NCBI GenBank assembly: GCA_905235515.1
Contig: CAJOLV010000014.1
Coordinates: 1 to 32,423 of the forward strand
Length of the DNA stretch: 32,423 nt
Reading direction: 5' to 3'
Origin: an uncultured Bacilli bacterium
GTDB taxonomy: Bacteria; Bacillota_I; Bacilli_A; RFN20; CAG-826
Part shown: positions 8,319 through 17,803 of the stretch, in pieces
How the letters are laid out: every line of letters begins with the position of its first letter
Position numbering within the stretch: position 1 is the first letter of the stretch
The notes under the pieces: model-generated
What the model was told of the DNA's origin: nothing
Databases searched by the model: none
What the model saw: the letters and a program-made list of their open reading frames with translations, nothing else
Made by a program: the position numbers and the translations under genes

Positions 8319-9299
8319 ATGAATGAACGTAAACAAATCGTTATTGATACATTAGGTAGTGACAAAGGTCCAACCGCTATTATTCTTGGTGCTTCACTCA
8401 TCCTTAACGAACACAAGGATGTCGATGTCGTCTTAGTCGGCGATGAGAACTTAATTAAAGAAGAAATGGTCAAATTATCAATGGACGCTAATCGCGTTAA
8501 AATCATTGATGCGAAAGATACTATTAGAAACACAGACAATATCATGACGGCTTTTTATGATAAGCCAAACGCTTCTATCTTATTAGCGTTAAAAGAATTA
8601 GCCAGTAATGATAATACAATTGGTTTATTAAGCGCTGGCAATACTGGTGCGGTATTAGTGGGAACAATTAGATTCTTAAGAAGAGAAGATGGTGTTCGCC
8701 CATGCTTAGCCGCAATTATGCCAAACGCTGCTGATGCATTCACATGTTTGGTAGATACAGGTGCAACAATTGATTGCCAACCAGCCCAATTACACGAATT
8801 TGCTAAATTAGGCAGTTCCTTCATGCATGATCTTTATAAGATTGATAATCCAAGAGTTGCACTACTCTCTAATGGTGCAGAACCAACCAAGGGCAATAAA
8901 TTAGTGAAAGAAACACATAAATTGCTTGCCGCCGATGAAACACTCAACTTTGTTGGTAATGTCGAAGGTAATAGCGCATTCAGTGGTTGCTGTGACGTTG
9001 TTGTCGCTGATGGATTTGCTTCTAACCAATTATTAAAAGCAACCGAAGGCACCGCTACTAGATTAATTACTGATATTGTTAAATATTCCAAGATGAACAA
9101 TCGCCCAGATATTATGCCGTTAGTGGCTCACTTAATGGCCAAATACGATATCTCTAACTTAGGTGGAGGCATCATCTTAGGCGCTAAAAAATTAGTTATT
9201 AAATGTCGTGGCAACTCTGGAGAAAAAGCGATTCTCAATACAGCCACGATGTTAATCAATCTATCAACAAATCAAGTTTTATATAACGAGGTTAAATAA
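8319..9299 (+). CDS. plsX: Phosphate acyltransferase PlsX
   Basis: 326 aa; IDTLGSDKGP, SAGNTGAVLVG, GNVEGNSAFSGCCDVVVADGF, LGGGIILGAKKLVIKCRGNS. Confidence 0.93.
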   Translation: MNERKQIVIDTLGSDKGPTAIILGASLILNEHKDVDVVLVGDENLIKEEMVKLSMDANRVKIIDAKDTIRNTDNIMTAFYDKPNASILLALKELASNDNTIGLLSAGNTGAVLVGTIRFLRREDGVRPCLAAIMPNAADAFTCLVDTGATIDCQPAQLHEFAKLGSSFMHDLYKIDNPRVALLSNGAEPTKGNKLVKETHKLLAADETLNFVGNVEGNSAFSGCCDVVVADGFASNQLLKATEGTATRLITDIVKYSKMNNRPDIMPLVAHLMAKYDISNLGGGIILGAKKLVIKCRGNSGEKAILNTATMLINLSTNQVLYNEVK

Positions 9300-9300
9300 A

Positions 9301-9537
9301 ATGTACAAAGAATTGAGGGAAATTCTTAAAAGGGTAATGCCTGGTATCAATCCAGATAATTACACACCAGAATCACGTTTAGTCGAGGATTTAAAATTTG
9401 ATTCATTAGCCTTTATGGCTATGGCCAGTGAATTTGAAGCCACTTATGGCGTTGAATTCGAAGGTCCAATTCCATTTAAAACTGTGCAAGATGTTATGGA
9501 CTTTGTCCAAGAACAAAAAAGATTAGGAGAAAAATAA
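9301..9537 (+). CDS. acpP: Acyl carrier protein
   Basis: 78 aa; LVEDLKFDSLAFM with phosphopantetheine Ser; one base after plsX. Confidence 0.93.
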   Translation: MYKELREILKRVMPGINPDNYTPESRLVEDLKFDSLAFMAMASEFEATYGVEFEGPIPFKTVQDVMDFVQEQKRLGEK

Positions 9538-9538
9538 T

Positions 9539-10420
9539 ATGCCAGAACGTAACTTTGTCATATTCACAGATTCCGATTGCGATATGACCCCAGAAATTGC
9601 TAAAAAATATGGTTATGAATTAATTTCTATGCCATACACTATCGATGGTGTTGAAATCAAACCATATGTTGATTTTGATAAATTTGATTATCACGCTTTT
9701 TACGATCGTTTAAGAGGTGGTACAATTCCTACCACATCCGCTTTATCACCAACTGAATATATCAATTACTTTGAACCATTCTTCAAAGCTGGAAAAGATA
9801 TTCTTTATGTCCATTTCTCAGCCGCGATGAGTGCCACATTTAACGCCATGAGATTAGCGTTAGAAGAACTTGCCGAAAAATATCCAGAAAGAAGACTTTA
9901 TGAAGTCGATACCAAAGGTATCACCGTTCCAAGTTTGGCGATTGTTATGCAAATTGGTGATTTAATTAAAAAAGGCGCCAGCATTGAAGATGTCCTTGAA
10001 TGGGCAAAAGTTAATGTCGATAAACAAGCTTGCTATTTCTATGCCGACGATCTTAAATTCTTTCACAAATCTGGTCGTGTCTCAGGCTTTGCTGCCTTCT
10101 TTGGCGGTTTAGTCGGTATCAAACCAATCATCTGCATGGATGAAAACGGTGTTATGAGAACGAAAGATAAAGGTAGAGGAAGAGCGGCTACATTGAATAA
10201 ACTTCTCGATTACGTTATTGAATTAGAAGACCATATTAAAGATTATCCAGTTATCGTTTCACATTGTGACTGCGTTGAATTAGCTGAACAATTAGCGGAT
10301 ATGTTAAAGAAACAATTTGGTGATGACTTAAATATTTTATTCGATGTTGTTAACCCAACCGCTGGTAGTCACTGTGGTCCAAACGCGATGGGTGTCACAT
10401 TCCACGCAAAACACAGATAA
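9539..10420 (+). CDS. DegV family (fatty-acid-binding) protein
   Basis: 293 aa; FTDSDCDMT, TSALSPTEY, FHKSGRVSGFAAF, GSHCGPNAMGVTFHA. Confidence 0.92.
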   Translation: MPERNFVIFTDSDCDMTPEIAKKYGYELISMPYTIDGVEIKPYVDFDKFDYHAFYDRLRGGTIPTTSALSPTEYINYFEPFFKAGKDILYVHFSAAMSATFNAMRLALEELAEKYPERRLYEVDTKGITVPSLAIVMQIGDLIKKGASIEDVLEWAKVNVDKQACYFYADDLKFFHKSGRVSGFAAFFGGLVGIKPIICMDENGVMRTKDKGRGRAATLNKLLDYVIELEDHIKDYPVIVSHCDCVELAEQLADMLKKQFGDDLNILFDVVNPTAGSHCGPNAMGVTFHAKHR

Positions 10421-10439
10421 TTTGTTAATTAACAAAAAC

Positions 10440-10470
10440 GACCGACATATCACAATCGTCGGTCTTTTTC
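10440..10470. terminator. Bidirectional terminator
   Basis: aaaaacgaccgac...gtcggtctttttc (stem 10440-10446 / 10458-10464). Confidence 0.8.
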
Positions 10471-11703
10471 TTATTTTTTATTTAAATACTTGTATAATTC
10501 TTCGCACGCTAACGACATTTTAGTGACTGAGAATTTATCACACTTTGGATAAATATAGAATGTGTCATTTAATGTGTTTAAATCAACACAATCGCCGTAT
10601 TTGAAGAGATATTCATATTCGATATGGACGGAATAATTATCTTTAGTGGGCCAATTTAATTCAAATGGCTCGCCATTATCGAACCCTTTTAATTTGAAGC
10701 CATTCATATCGTGAGTTAGTTCACCCATACCTAAATCAATAAATTTTTTCGCATTTGGGAGAGCGTCGATTCTCACCGGAGTGGAGAATGAATATTTTCC
10801 TTCCTCAATCTCTTTTTTGACATTACTTCTTTCCCATTCATACCAATCTGGAATATGGGAGAATTCAGTGTCACCATCTTCAGCGACTAGCTCAAGATGT
10901 TCATTGACATTCCAAACTTTTCCACAGTGATTGCACTTTATAAAAGTGCCACCACTCATCATTTCATATTCAGTTAAACAATGTGGGCATTGATATAGGA
11001 CTTTTTCTAATCCGATTGCCCTATCGTTATCTTTGACCAAGATACCTTTTTCTTTTAGCCAAGCATAGTCATCGTATTCAAGAGCTTTTTGCGTTCTCTC
11101 ATTAAGTTCTTCAGGAGATAATTTCTCAACCTCTTCTTTAGTGGCAATACATTGCAAAGTGGCCTCTAATCCTTTAAGCTTTCTCACTCTTCTCGTGTTA
11201 TAAAAAGGAGAAATGATGTGATCTCCATGAGTGGTTAAGGTCACTAATGGGACTTTTAAGAATTTAGCTAAAGCAGCATTACTTTCTGGAATTATTGATT
11301 TCGTGCCACATAATGAATATCTCGCTTCTGGGTAGATAACCATAATATCACCGTTATTAATAACGGTCTTAATATGTCTAAGGATATTCATATCATTAGT
11401 GAATTTTCTTTTGCAGATGCCACCGATGGAGCGGAGCAAACCTTCTCGACCGATAAAACCATCAATCGCGACAATATAATTGCAACGATTTGGTAATAAA
11501 GCTCTTTCTAAAACCATGAGGTCGTAATAAGAGTTATGATTACCCAATAAAAGATAAGGAGGCTTGATTCCTTCCATATTCACTCGATGAATCACTTGTT
11601 TATGGGGCTTAGTTTTAAGTGGAGCGATAATCTTCATCAAAAAACGAAGCTTTTGCCTCGTTGGAGGCTTTTTCATATCAAATCTTTTTACGTTATCTAA
11701 CAT
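10471..11703 (-). CDS. PlsC-like lysophospholipid acyltransferase with internal zinc ribbon and C-terminal extension
   Basis: NHNSYYD (NHx4D-like), YPEARYS; CPHC-x15-CNHC ribbon after the catalytic domain. Confidence 0.8.
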   Translation of the reverse strand: MLDNVKRFDMKKPPTRQKLRFLMKIIAPLKTKPHKQVIHRVNMEGIKPPYLLLGNHNSYYDLMVLERALLPNRCNYIVAIDGFIGREGLLRSIGGICKRKFTNDMNILRHIKTVINNGDIMVIYPEARYSLCGTKSIIPESNAALAKFLKVPLVTLTTHGDHIISPFYNTRRVRKLKGLEATLQCIATKEEVEKLSPEELNERTQKALEYDDYAWLKEKGILVKDNDRAIGLEKVLYQCPHCLTEYEMMSGGTFIKCNHCGKVWNVNEHLELVAEDGDTEFSHIPDWYEWERSNVKKEIEEGKYSFSTPVRIDALPNAKKFIDLGMGELTHDMNGFKLKGFDNGEPFELNWPTKDNYSVHIEYEYLFKYGDCVDLNTLNDTFYIYPKCDKFSVTKMSLACEELYKYLNKK

Positions 11704-11704
11704 A

Positions 11705-13120
11705 TTATTTAATGGTGTCTAATTTAATTAAATTGGTGGAACCCGGTTTAGCACCCGCTGGACCACCAGTTAAAACGACATAATCACCTTTTTTTAGATT
11801 GTAATGCATTTTTGCGAGGTTTAAAGCGTTATTAAACATTGGAGTTGTGTGCTCAAAACGGCCCGCTATGGCAGGAGTAACACCCCAAGAGAGTCCTAAC
11901 TTATACCACACTTTTTCGCTTGTTGTGACGCCTAAAATATTCACTGGAGCGCGGAATCTGGAAATCATTCTGACGGTTTTGCCTGTCAAAGAGGAAACAA
12001 TAATTGCTTTAGCGTCAACATCTAACGCCATATCAACTGTCGCGTGAGAGACTGCATCAACACTACTTCTAATTTCAAAATTAGTTTCTTTGAAGATTTT
12101 AACATAATCGATATTACCTTCGGTAAATTCAGCAATTTTCGCCATATTAGCAGTAGATTCTACTGGGTATTTGCCATTAGCAGATTCGCCCGAAAGCATA
12201 ATCGCCGATGTGCCGTCATAAACTGCATTAGCAACATCAGAGATTTCTGCTCTAGTGGGTCGAGGATTATTAATCATTGACTCTAACATTTCTGTGGCGG
12301 TAATAACCATTTTGCCTTTCATACGACATTTTTTAATTAATGTTTTTTGAATAGTAGGAACTTCAATAAATGGGACTTCCACACCTAAGTCGCCTCTTGC
12401 CACCATCACGCCATCAGCGATTTCGCAGATTTCATCAATGTTTTCTACACCGGTTCTATTCTCGATTTTGGCAATAATTTCAATTTCTTGACCACCATTG
12501 TCATCTAAAAACTTACGCATATCGACCATATCTTGTTTGCAAGAGACAAAGGAAGCAGCGACAAAATCAGCGTCATTTTCAATGCCAAATAATAAATCTG
12601 ATTTATCTATTTCGCTGAGGAATGGTTGTTTTAAATGTTTATTTGGGAAAGACATACTCTTACGATCAGAGATCACACCACCATTAATAACTTCGGTTAA
12701 AATATCTTGACCTTTAATTTCTTTAACCTTAAAGATTACTAGGCCGTTGTTTACTAAAATTGTGTCACCTGGCTCTAATTCTTCATGGAGTTTCTTATAA
12801 GAAACTGAAACGATAGATTCATTACCGATGACATCTCTAGTGGTAAAAGTAAAGGATTGTTGAGGTTTTAAATCAACATTGCCTTCTTTGAATATACCAG
12901 TACGATATTCTGGTCCTTTAGTGTCTAACATAATGGCGATTGGAAGATTTAATTCTTCTCTCACTTTCTTAATCATTTCAAAGCGAACTTTGTGTTGCTC
13001 GTGATTGCCGTGAGAAAAATTACATCTTGCGACATTCATGCCCGCTTTCGCCATTGCGATTAATGTTTCCTCTTTGTCAGAGGCTGGGCCAATTGTACAA
13101 ATAATTTTGGTTTTACGCAT
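11705..13120 (-). CDS. pyk: Pyruvate kinase
   Basis: 471 aa; RKTKIICTIGPAS, MLDTKGPEYRTG, VARGDLGVEVP, ATEMLESMINNPRPTRAE. Confidence 0.97.
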   Translation of the reverse strand: MRKTKIICTIGPASDKEETLIAMAKAGMNVARCNFSHGNHEQHKVRFEMIKKVREELNLPIAIMLDTKGPEYRTGIFKEGNVDLKPQQSFTFTTRDVIGNESIVSVSYKKLHEELEPGDTILVNNGLVIFKVKEIKGQDILTEVINGGVISDRKSMSFPNKHLKQPFLSEIDKSDLLFGIENDADFVAASFVSCKQDMVDMRKFLDDNGGQEIEIIAKIENRTGVENIDEICEIADGVMVARGDLGVEVPFIEVPTIQKTLIKKCRMKGKMVITATEMLESMINNPRPTRAEISDVANAVYDGTSAIMLSGESANGKYPVESTANMAKIAEFTEGNIDYVKIFKETNFEIRSSVDAVSHATVDMALDVDAKAIIVSSLTGKTVRMISRFRAPVNILGVTTSEKVWYKLGLSWGVTPAIAGRFEHTTPMFNNALNLAKMHYNLKKGDYVVLTGGPAGAKPGSTNLIKLDTIK

Positions 13121-13146
13121 AAATATGTCCTTCTTTTTTTATAAAC

Positions 13147-14028
13147 CTATTGATTGATGGTTAGTTGAGTGCTTGTGGCTATCTCGATACCTTTTTCTTT
13201 TAAGGCATCTAAAACCGCAATTCGAGCGGCGAACAAAGTGTCCCAATAATCTTCTGTCTTAATAAAGAATCTTAAATCACATTGCACGCCAAATTCTTTA
13301 TATTCTCCAATAACCGCTGAAGCAGCTGGATCTTTTAATACTTTTTCGTTTCCATTAATCGTTTCTAATAATGTTTGCAAAACTTGATGAATATCATTTT
13401 TATAAGAAACAATGACATTAATGACAGCGCGTCTATTTTCGTGTTGTGTGTAATTAGTGACATTTGCTTTAGTGATGTTGTTATTTGGGATGTGGATTTT
13501 TTGTCCATTAATATTAAGTAATGTAGTGTAAAGTAAGGAGATGCGAAAAACCTTTCCTTCTTCTTGGCCAAAACTATTCACTACTTTGACATAATCGCCA
13601 GTCTTGATGTTTTTCACATTTAAGATTAAAACACCAGAAGCAAACATGCCGATGATATCTTGTAAAGCTAAGCCTAATGCAACGGTAATTGCAGAGATTA
13701 AACCAACTGCACCATTGAGATTTATGCCGAGGATACCAACAACCACAAAAGCGAGAATTAAATATAAAAGAATTTTAAAAGCTTCAATGAAAAAGTTTTT
13801 GGCTGATAAGTCAGCGGCTACACCTTTTTTGATACCAGAAGCTCTTTTAACTAATGAGATTATTAATTTTATTAATAAAATGCCTAGCACAATAACAAAG
13901 ATAGCAATCAATATTCTTGTGAGCATGTTTAAATTTTTATCATCTTGGACAATAAAGAAATTTCCAATTGTGGTGAAAAAATATTTAATTCCTTCCCATA
14001 CCGTTTCCCAAAAATTACTTAAAACCAT
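13147..14028 (-). CDS. Small-conductance mechanosensitive channel (MscS family)
   Basis: 293 aa; GLALQDIIGMFASGVLIL pore helix, TGDYVKV, HIPNNNI. Confidence 0.92.
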   Translation of the reverse strand: MVLSNFWETVWEGIKYFFTTIGNFFIVQDDKNLNMLTRILIAIFVIVLGILLIKLIISLVKRASGIKKGVAADLSAKNFFIEAFKILLYLILAFVVVGILGINLNGAVGLISAITVALGLALQDIIGMFASGVLILNVKNIKTGDYVKVVNSFGQEEGKVFRISLLYTTLLNINGQKIHIPNNNITKANVTNYTQHENRRAVINVIVSYKNDIHQVLQTLLETINGNEKVLKDPAASAVIGEYKEFGVQCDLRFFIKTEDYWDTLFAARIAVLDALKEKGIEIATSTQLTINQ

Positions 14029-14039
14029 GGAAACCTCCT

Positions 14040-15482
14040 TTATTTTTGTAATACTTTAACAAGTGTTTCAGCGGCAAAGGCAACGATGAATAAAGCGGCG
14101 ATTATATAGATTGGTAAGCCAACTTCTTTTCTTTTTCCTTGCACAGTCATGATCACACTATATGTGATTAAGGCAAATCCGATACCATTAGAAATGGAAT
14201 AACATAATACCGAGAATAAAATGCCGATAATCATAGAAAATGTTACCGCTAAATCTTTAAAGTCAATTTCGCCAAAAACACCTGCAATAATTGTGATACC
14301 AACGCAGACAAGCGCAGGAGCGGTCACACTACCAGCGGTAAAGATGGAGAAGATTGGATAGATAAAAGCACTTAATAAAAACATTAAAGCGGCAACGCAA
14401 GCGCTTAAACCCGTTTTAGCGCCAATAGAAACACCTACATTGCTTTCAGCAAAAGATGTGACAGCACTGGTTCCCATAGGTGCGCAAATTAATGTACCAG
14501 TAGCGTCTGCTAAGATGGCTTTATGGTAATTTTGCATTTTGCCATCTTCATCAATTAGGCCAGTCTTTTCACCAACAGCAATTAATGTTGCGGTCTTATC
14601 AAATAAGTTGACAAACATCATTGAGAAAATAGCGATATAGCTGATTGGATTTGTGAATACTTTAACAAGGTCTTTGCCAAATGCTTTAGTGTCATATCCA
14701 CTATTGGAGAATAAGCCATAGAGGAAGACGTCTTTATAAGGTGTTAATTGGGCAAATTTCTCCCCAGAAATCCATGGAGCAATTGGTAAATTAGCTGGGA
14801 TCGCTGTGATATCTTTTCCACTTGCATAATATAGGATTGAAGAAGAGATTAATCCTGCGATTGCGGCGAACAAAATACCTAAAGGTATCGCCATTGTTTT
14901 AATCATATTATTTTTTGAGAATAATAGGCAGATTGTGATGAATATAGAGATAATTGCAATCAGCATTCCTGGGTCAGAGAAATCGCCTAGAGTGACTAAA
15001 GTAGTATCGCTAGCGACGATAATTCCTGAACTTTTTAATCCAACAAACAAAATGAAAGCTCCTAAAGAAGCAGAAATCACACATTTAATACTCTTAGGGA
15101 TGGCTTCGATAATAATTCTTCTGATTGGTGTAAGAGAAAATGCAAAGAACAAAACACCACAGATGGTTAATAAAATCATTCTTTGTTGCCATGAATCAAA
15201 TGATGCAGATAATGTATATGCAACATAGGCATTAATGCCCATACCTGCAGATAAGACGATTGGATAATTCGCCACTAATCCCATAATCATTGTCACTAAA
15301 AATGAAATGAACGCTGTTGCAACAAAGACACCAGTAGGATTCATACCCATATCGCCTAAAATACGAGCGTTCACTGGTAAGATATAACACATTGCAATAA
15401 AGGTAACTAAACCACCAATGATTTCAGTTTTAAGGGATGTTTGTTTTTCTTCTAAATGGAATATTTTATTTAACAATTTCAC
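14040..15482 (-). CDS. NCS2 family nucleobase (guanine/hypoxanthine-type) permease
   Basis: 480 aa; VTFIAMCYILPVNA, AGMGINAYVAYT, LFDKTATLIAVGE, GTSAVTSFAESNVGV as in the AzgA/PbuG subfamily. Confidence 0.92.
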   Translation of the reverse strand: MKLLNKIFHLEEKQTSLKTEIIGGLVTFIAMCYILPVNARILGDMGMNPTGVFVATAFISFLVTMIMGLVANYPIVLSAGMGINAYVAYTLSASFDSWQQRMILLTICGVLFFAFSLTPIRRIIIEAIPKSIKCVISASLGAFILFVGLKSSGIIVASDTTLVTLGDFSDPGMLIAIISIFITICLLFSKNNMIKTMAIPLGILFAAIAGLISSSILYYASGKDITAIPANLPIAPWISGEKFAQLTPYKDVFLYGLFSNSGYDTKAFGKDLVKVFTNPISYIAIFSMMFVNLFDKTATLIAVGEKTGLIDEDGKMQNYHKAILADATGTLICAPMGTSAVTSFAESNVGVSIGAKTGLSACVAALMFLLSAFIYPIFSIFTAGSVTAPALVCVGITIIAGVFGEIDFKDLAVTFSMIIGILFSVLCYSISNGIGFALITYSVIMTVQGKRKEVGLPIYIIAALFIVAFAAETLVKVLQK

Positions 15483-15484
15483 TC

Positions 15485-17227
15485 TTATTCCTCGAACTTT
15501 CTACGCTTTTTAATAAAGATTAAACCAGCGCCTAGTAATGATGTTGTAGATATTAATATGCTGGAGGCTATTACTGAGCCGGAGCAGCCTTGATTTTCGC
15601 TTTGACTATCAGATGGTTTTTTGTCGATTGTGACTGAGAAACTGGCCATTTTGGTGACACCATTTTCAGTATAACTAACAAAGATATATCTAGTTCCTTT
15701 TGATGAGGAATCTAATGGATCGACTTTTGCTTGAGAAGTGACATCCTTAGATGTGCCATTAGAATATTTAGCGGTAACTTTCATTCCAGTTGTGTCTAAT
15801 TGTTCACCGATGAAATATGTCAATTTATTTGGAGGTGTTACTTCAATGGATTCCAAAACGGATGCAACCGGTGTTGAGTCATTTACAACAACAGAACAAC
15901 TATCATATTTTGTAGTGTCGAAAGTTGAAGTTGCTTTAATTGTGACGTTGCCTTTTGCTAAAGCAGTAACAACACCATTATTTACAGATGCAATGGCAGG
16001 ATTACTTGTTGACCACGTTACACTTTCGGGTGCCCCATTTAATGAATAGACACTTGCGGTTAATGTGCTTGTTTTTATACCATTTAAATCTAGATTTAAA
16101 CTTGATGGAGAAATAGTGACAGAAACAACTTCCGGGTCAGGATTATTAGAATCTATAACAGTGACTGTACATTCACCATATTTAGCAATATTGAATGTTG
16201 ATGTTGCTCTAATTGTTGTTGTGCCTTTGCCAACCGCACTCACCACACCATTATTAACTGTTGCAACATTAGTATTCGAAGAAGACCAAGTTACTGTTTG
16301 AGGGGCATCATTTTTAACTGCTACTGTCGCTGTTAACGTTTCACTAGTTTTACCATTTAAATCAAGAGTGAGACTTGTTTTGGAGATAGATACCGATGTG
16401 ACATATGGCGTTCCGTCATCACCTAATGGATCTGGTTCGGAATAATTAGCACCATAAATTAAATTAGCGTAACTTGGATGATCAATAAATGGATTTCTAT
16501 TGCCTTGCAAATCATAAATAACATTGTTTCTATATATTTCTCTTGGGGTCACTGGAAATTGAGCGTGCCATTTTAAAGCGGTTTGTTCACTATCAAAGAT
16601 TTGTGACAAATCATATCCATAATAAATTGTGCAATATAAACACGCTCTCGCCACTTCCCCTTTAGCTTCATCACATGGTTCAAAATAAGAACCAGTAGAA
16701 TAACATTCAGTGACATGACCAAATTCGCTTACAGGATTATACTTGGAGTGGTCTATATCGGCAAAAGATTTATTTGCTCTTGTGTTATTAATTTGCCCTT
16801 CACAAGCAAAGATATTGTGATTATCTTTGTCACTGTTTGGAAAATTCCCTTGTGGATAGACATGCTCTCTGTTCCAAGTATCCCAAGAATAACTGCCAAC
16901 ATGAGCAGTCTTCTTAATGTTGTGTCTAGTATATAAACATAAAACAGAAGATGAATCATCTTGCGCTTCATCAGCAGCTTCATATCTAGACCAGTCGTAA
17001 CTTGGATTGTCGGGTTTGTTGAAATTTTTTAAAGCACTTTTTAAAGCACTACCAGTTTTGCCGTCGCATGCTGAATAATAATCGGCATCCACATTAGGTG
17101 TTTGATTGATGTTCCATGCAAGAGTTTCTTGAATTGGTTTTTCTTGTTTAGTAAAAATAGATAAGCTAAATGCACTAAGAGCCAGAACCCCCATTGCAAA
17201 GTATTTAGAAAATCTTTGTTGTCTCAT
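15485..17227 (-). CDS. Secreted endonuclease I with Ig-like repeats and C-terminal membrane anchor
   Basis: 580 aa; WNREHVYPQGNF and GQINNTRANKSF nuclease motifs; two Big_2-like repeats (VTWSSSNTNVATVNNGVVSAVGKGTTTI / VTWSTSNPAIASVNNGVVTALAKGNVTI), one Big_3-like domain; C-terminal GCSGS-TM-KKRR. Confidence 0.88.
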   Translation of the reverse strand: MRQQRFSKYFAMGVLALSAFSLSIFTKQEKPIQETLAWNINQTPNVDADYYSACDGKTGSALKSALKNFNKPDNPSYDWSRYEAADEAQDDSSSVLCLYTRHNIKKTAHVGSYSWDTWNREHVYPQGNFPNSDKDNHNIFACEGQINNTRANKSFADIDHSKYNPVSEFGHVTECYSTGSYFEPCDEAKGEVARACLYCTIYYGYDLSQIFDSEQTALKWHAQFPVTPREIYRNNVIYDLQGNRNPFIDHPSYANLIYGANYSEPDPLGDDGTPYVTSVSISKTSLTLDLNGKTSETLTATVAVKNDAPQTVTWSSSNTNVATVNNGVVSAVGKGTTTIRATSTFNIAKYGECTVTVIDSNNPDPEVVSVTISPSSLNLDLNGIKTSTLTASVYSLNGAPESVTWSTSNPAIASVNNGVVTALAKGNVTIKATSTFDTTKYDSCSVVVNDSTPVASVLESIEVTPPNKLTYFIGEQLDTTGMKVTAKYSNGTSKDVTSQAKVDPLDSSSKGTRYIFVSYTENGVTKMASFSVTIDKKPSDSQSENQGCSGSVIASSILISTTSLLGAGLIFIKKRRKFEE

Positions 17228-17251
17228 AATATTGTCCTTTTATCGTGTATT

Positions 17252-17280
17252 ATTCTACTATTAGTTATTCTTTTATTCAA
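17252..17280 (-). promoter_or_regulatory. Sigma-A-type promoter upstream of the endonuclease gene
   Basis: Minus strand TTGAAT (17280-17275) - 17 nt - TAGAAT (17257-17252). Confidence 0.55.
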
Positions 17281-17314
17281 ATAAAAGCAGAACCATTAGT
17301 ATATGATTCTGCCA
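17277..17314 (-). terminator. Rho-independent terminator of the flavodoxin gene
   Basis: Minus strand gcagaatcat-atacta-atggttctgc-ttttattt. Confidence 0.65.
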
Positions 17315-17336
17315 TTTTCCTAATTGAGATATCTTA

Positions 17337-17792
17337 TTAAAGGTCTTTAATTAACTCTTTTGTCTCCTCTATATATTTGAGAGGATATGGAACCACAAGT
17401 GGTTCAAGGGTAAAACCTAATTTTTGTAATTGTACTTTAGATTTATTAGTGGTTTTGCCTGCTGGATAGAGAATGAATCTAGTGGTTTCTTTGTTTAGTT
17501 TTAATTGATCTAATACAGTACAAATTGGAGTGGATAATCTATCATTCCAAATAGGTGAACCAACGATTACTAAATCGTCATCATGTAGGTCAATTTTGAG
17601 TTCATTAATTTTTTCTCTTTTTTTGCTCATTGCCATACCACCATATTTAAGAATTGTAAAAAAGCCAACTTTCTTCGGTTTCTTCACCATTTCTACTTTG
17701 ATTGGTTTATAGCCTTTTTCTTTAAGCTGTTCAGCAAGGTTATCACCATTACCGGTTAAAGAGAAATATATAAAATACTTTTCCATAATCAA
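17337..17792 (-). CDS. Flavodoxin-like protein
   Basis: 151 aa; KYFIYFSLTGNGDNLAEQLKEKG FMN-loop-like start, DDLVIVGSPIWNDRLSTPI. Confidence 0.8.
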   Translation of the reverse strand: MIMEKYFIYFSLTGNGDNLAEQLKEKGYKPIKVEMVKKPKKVGFFTILKYGGMAMSKKREKINELKIDLHDDDLVIVGSPIWNDRLSTPICTVLDQLKLNKETTRFILYPAGKTTNKSKVQLQKLGFTLEPLVVPYPLKYIEETKELIKDL

Positions 17793-17803
17793 TACTTCCT
17801 TTG

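Noticed and set aside
11847-12710. Plus-strand ORFs of 66, 78 and 70 aa opposite pyruvate kinase
   Set aside because: Shadow ORFs of a highly conserved gene.
13604-14059. 151-aa plus-strand ORF opposite mscS
   Set aside because: Low-complexity K/I/T-rich translation of the antisense strand, no SD or family signature.
15738-16301. Plus-strand ORFs (103 and 78 aa) opposite the endonuclease Ig-like repeats
   Set aside because: Antisense of the Big_2-like repeats; the similarity between these ORFs reflects the repeat, not real genes.
15860-16390. Internal DNA repeat in the endonuclease gene as a possible CRISPR or mobile repeat
   Set aside because: The two imperfect copies are in frame and encode Ig-like domains; protein-level repeat only.
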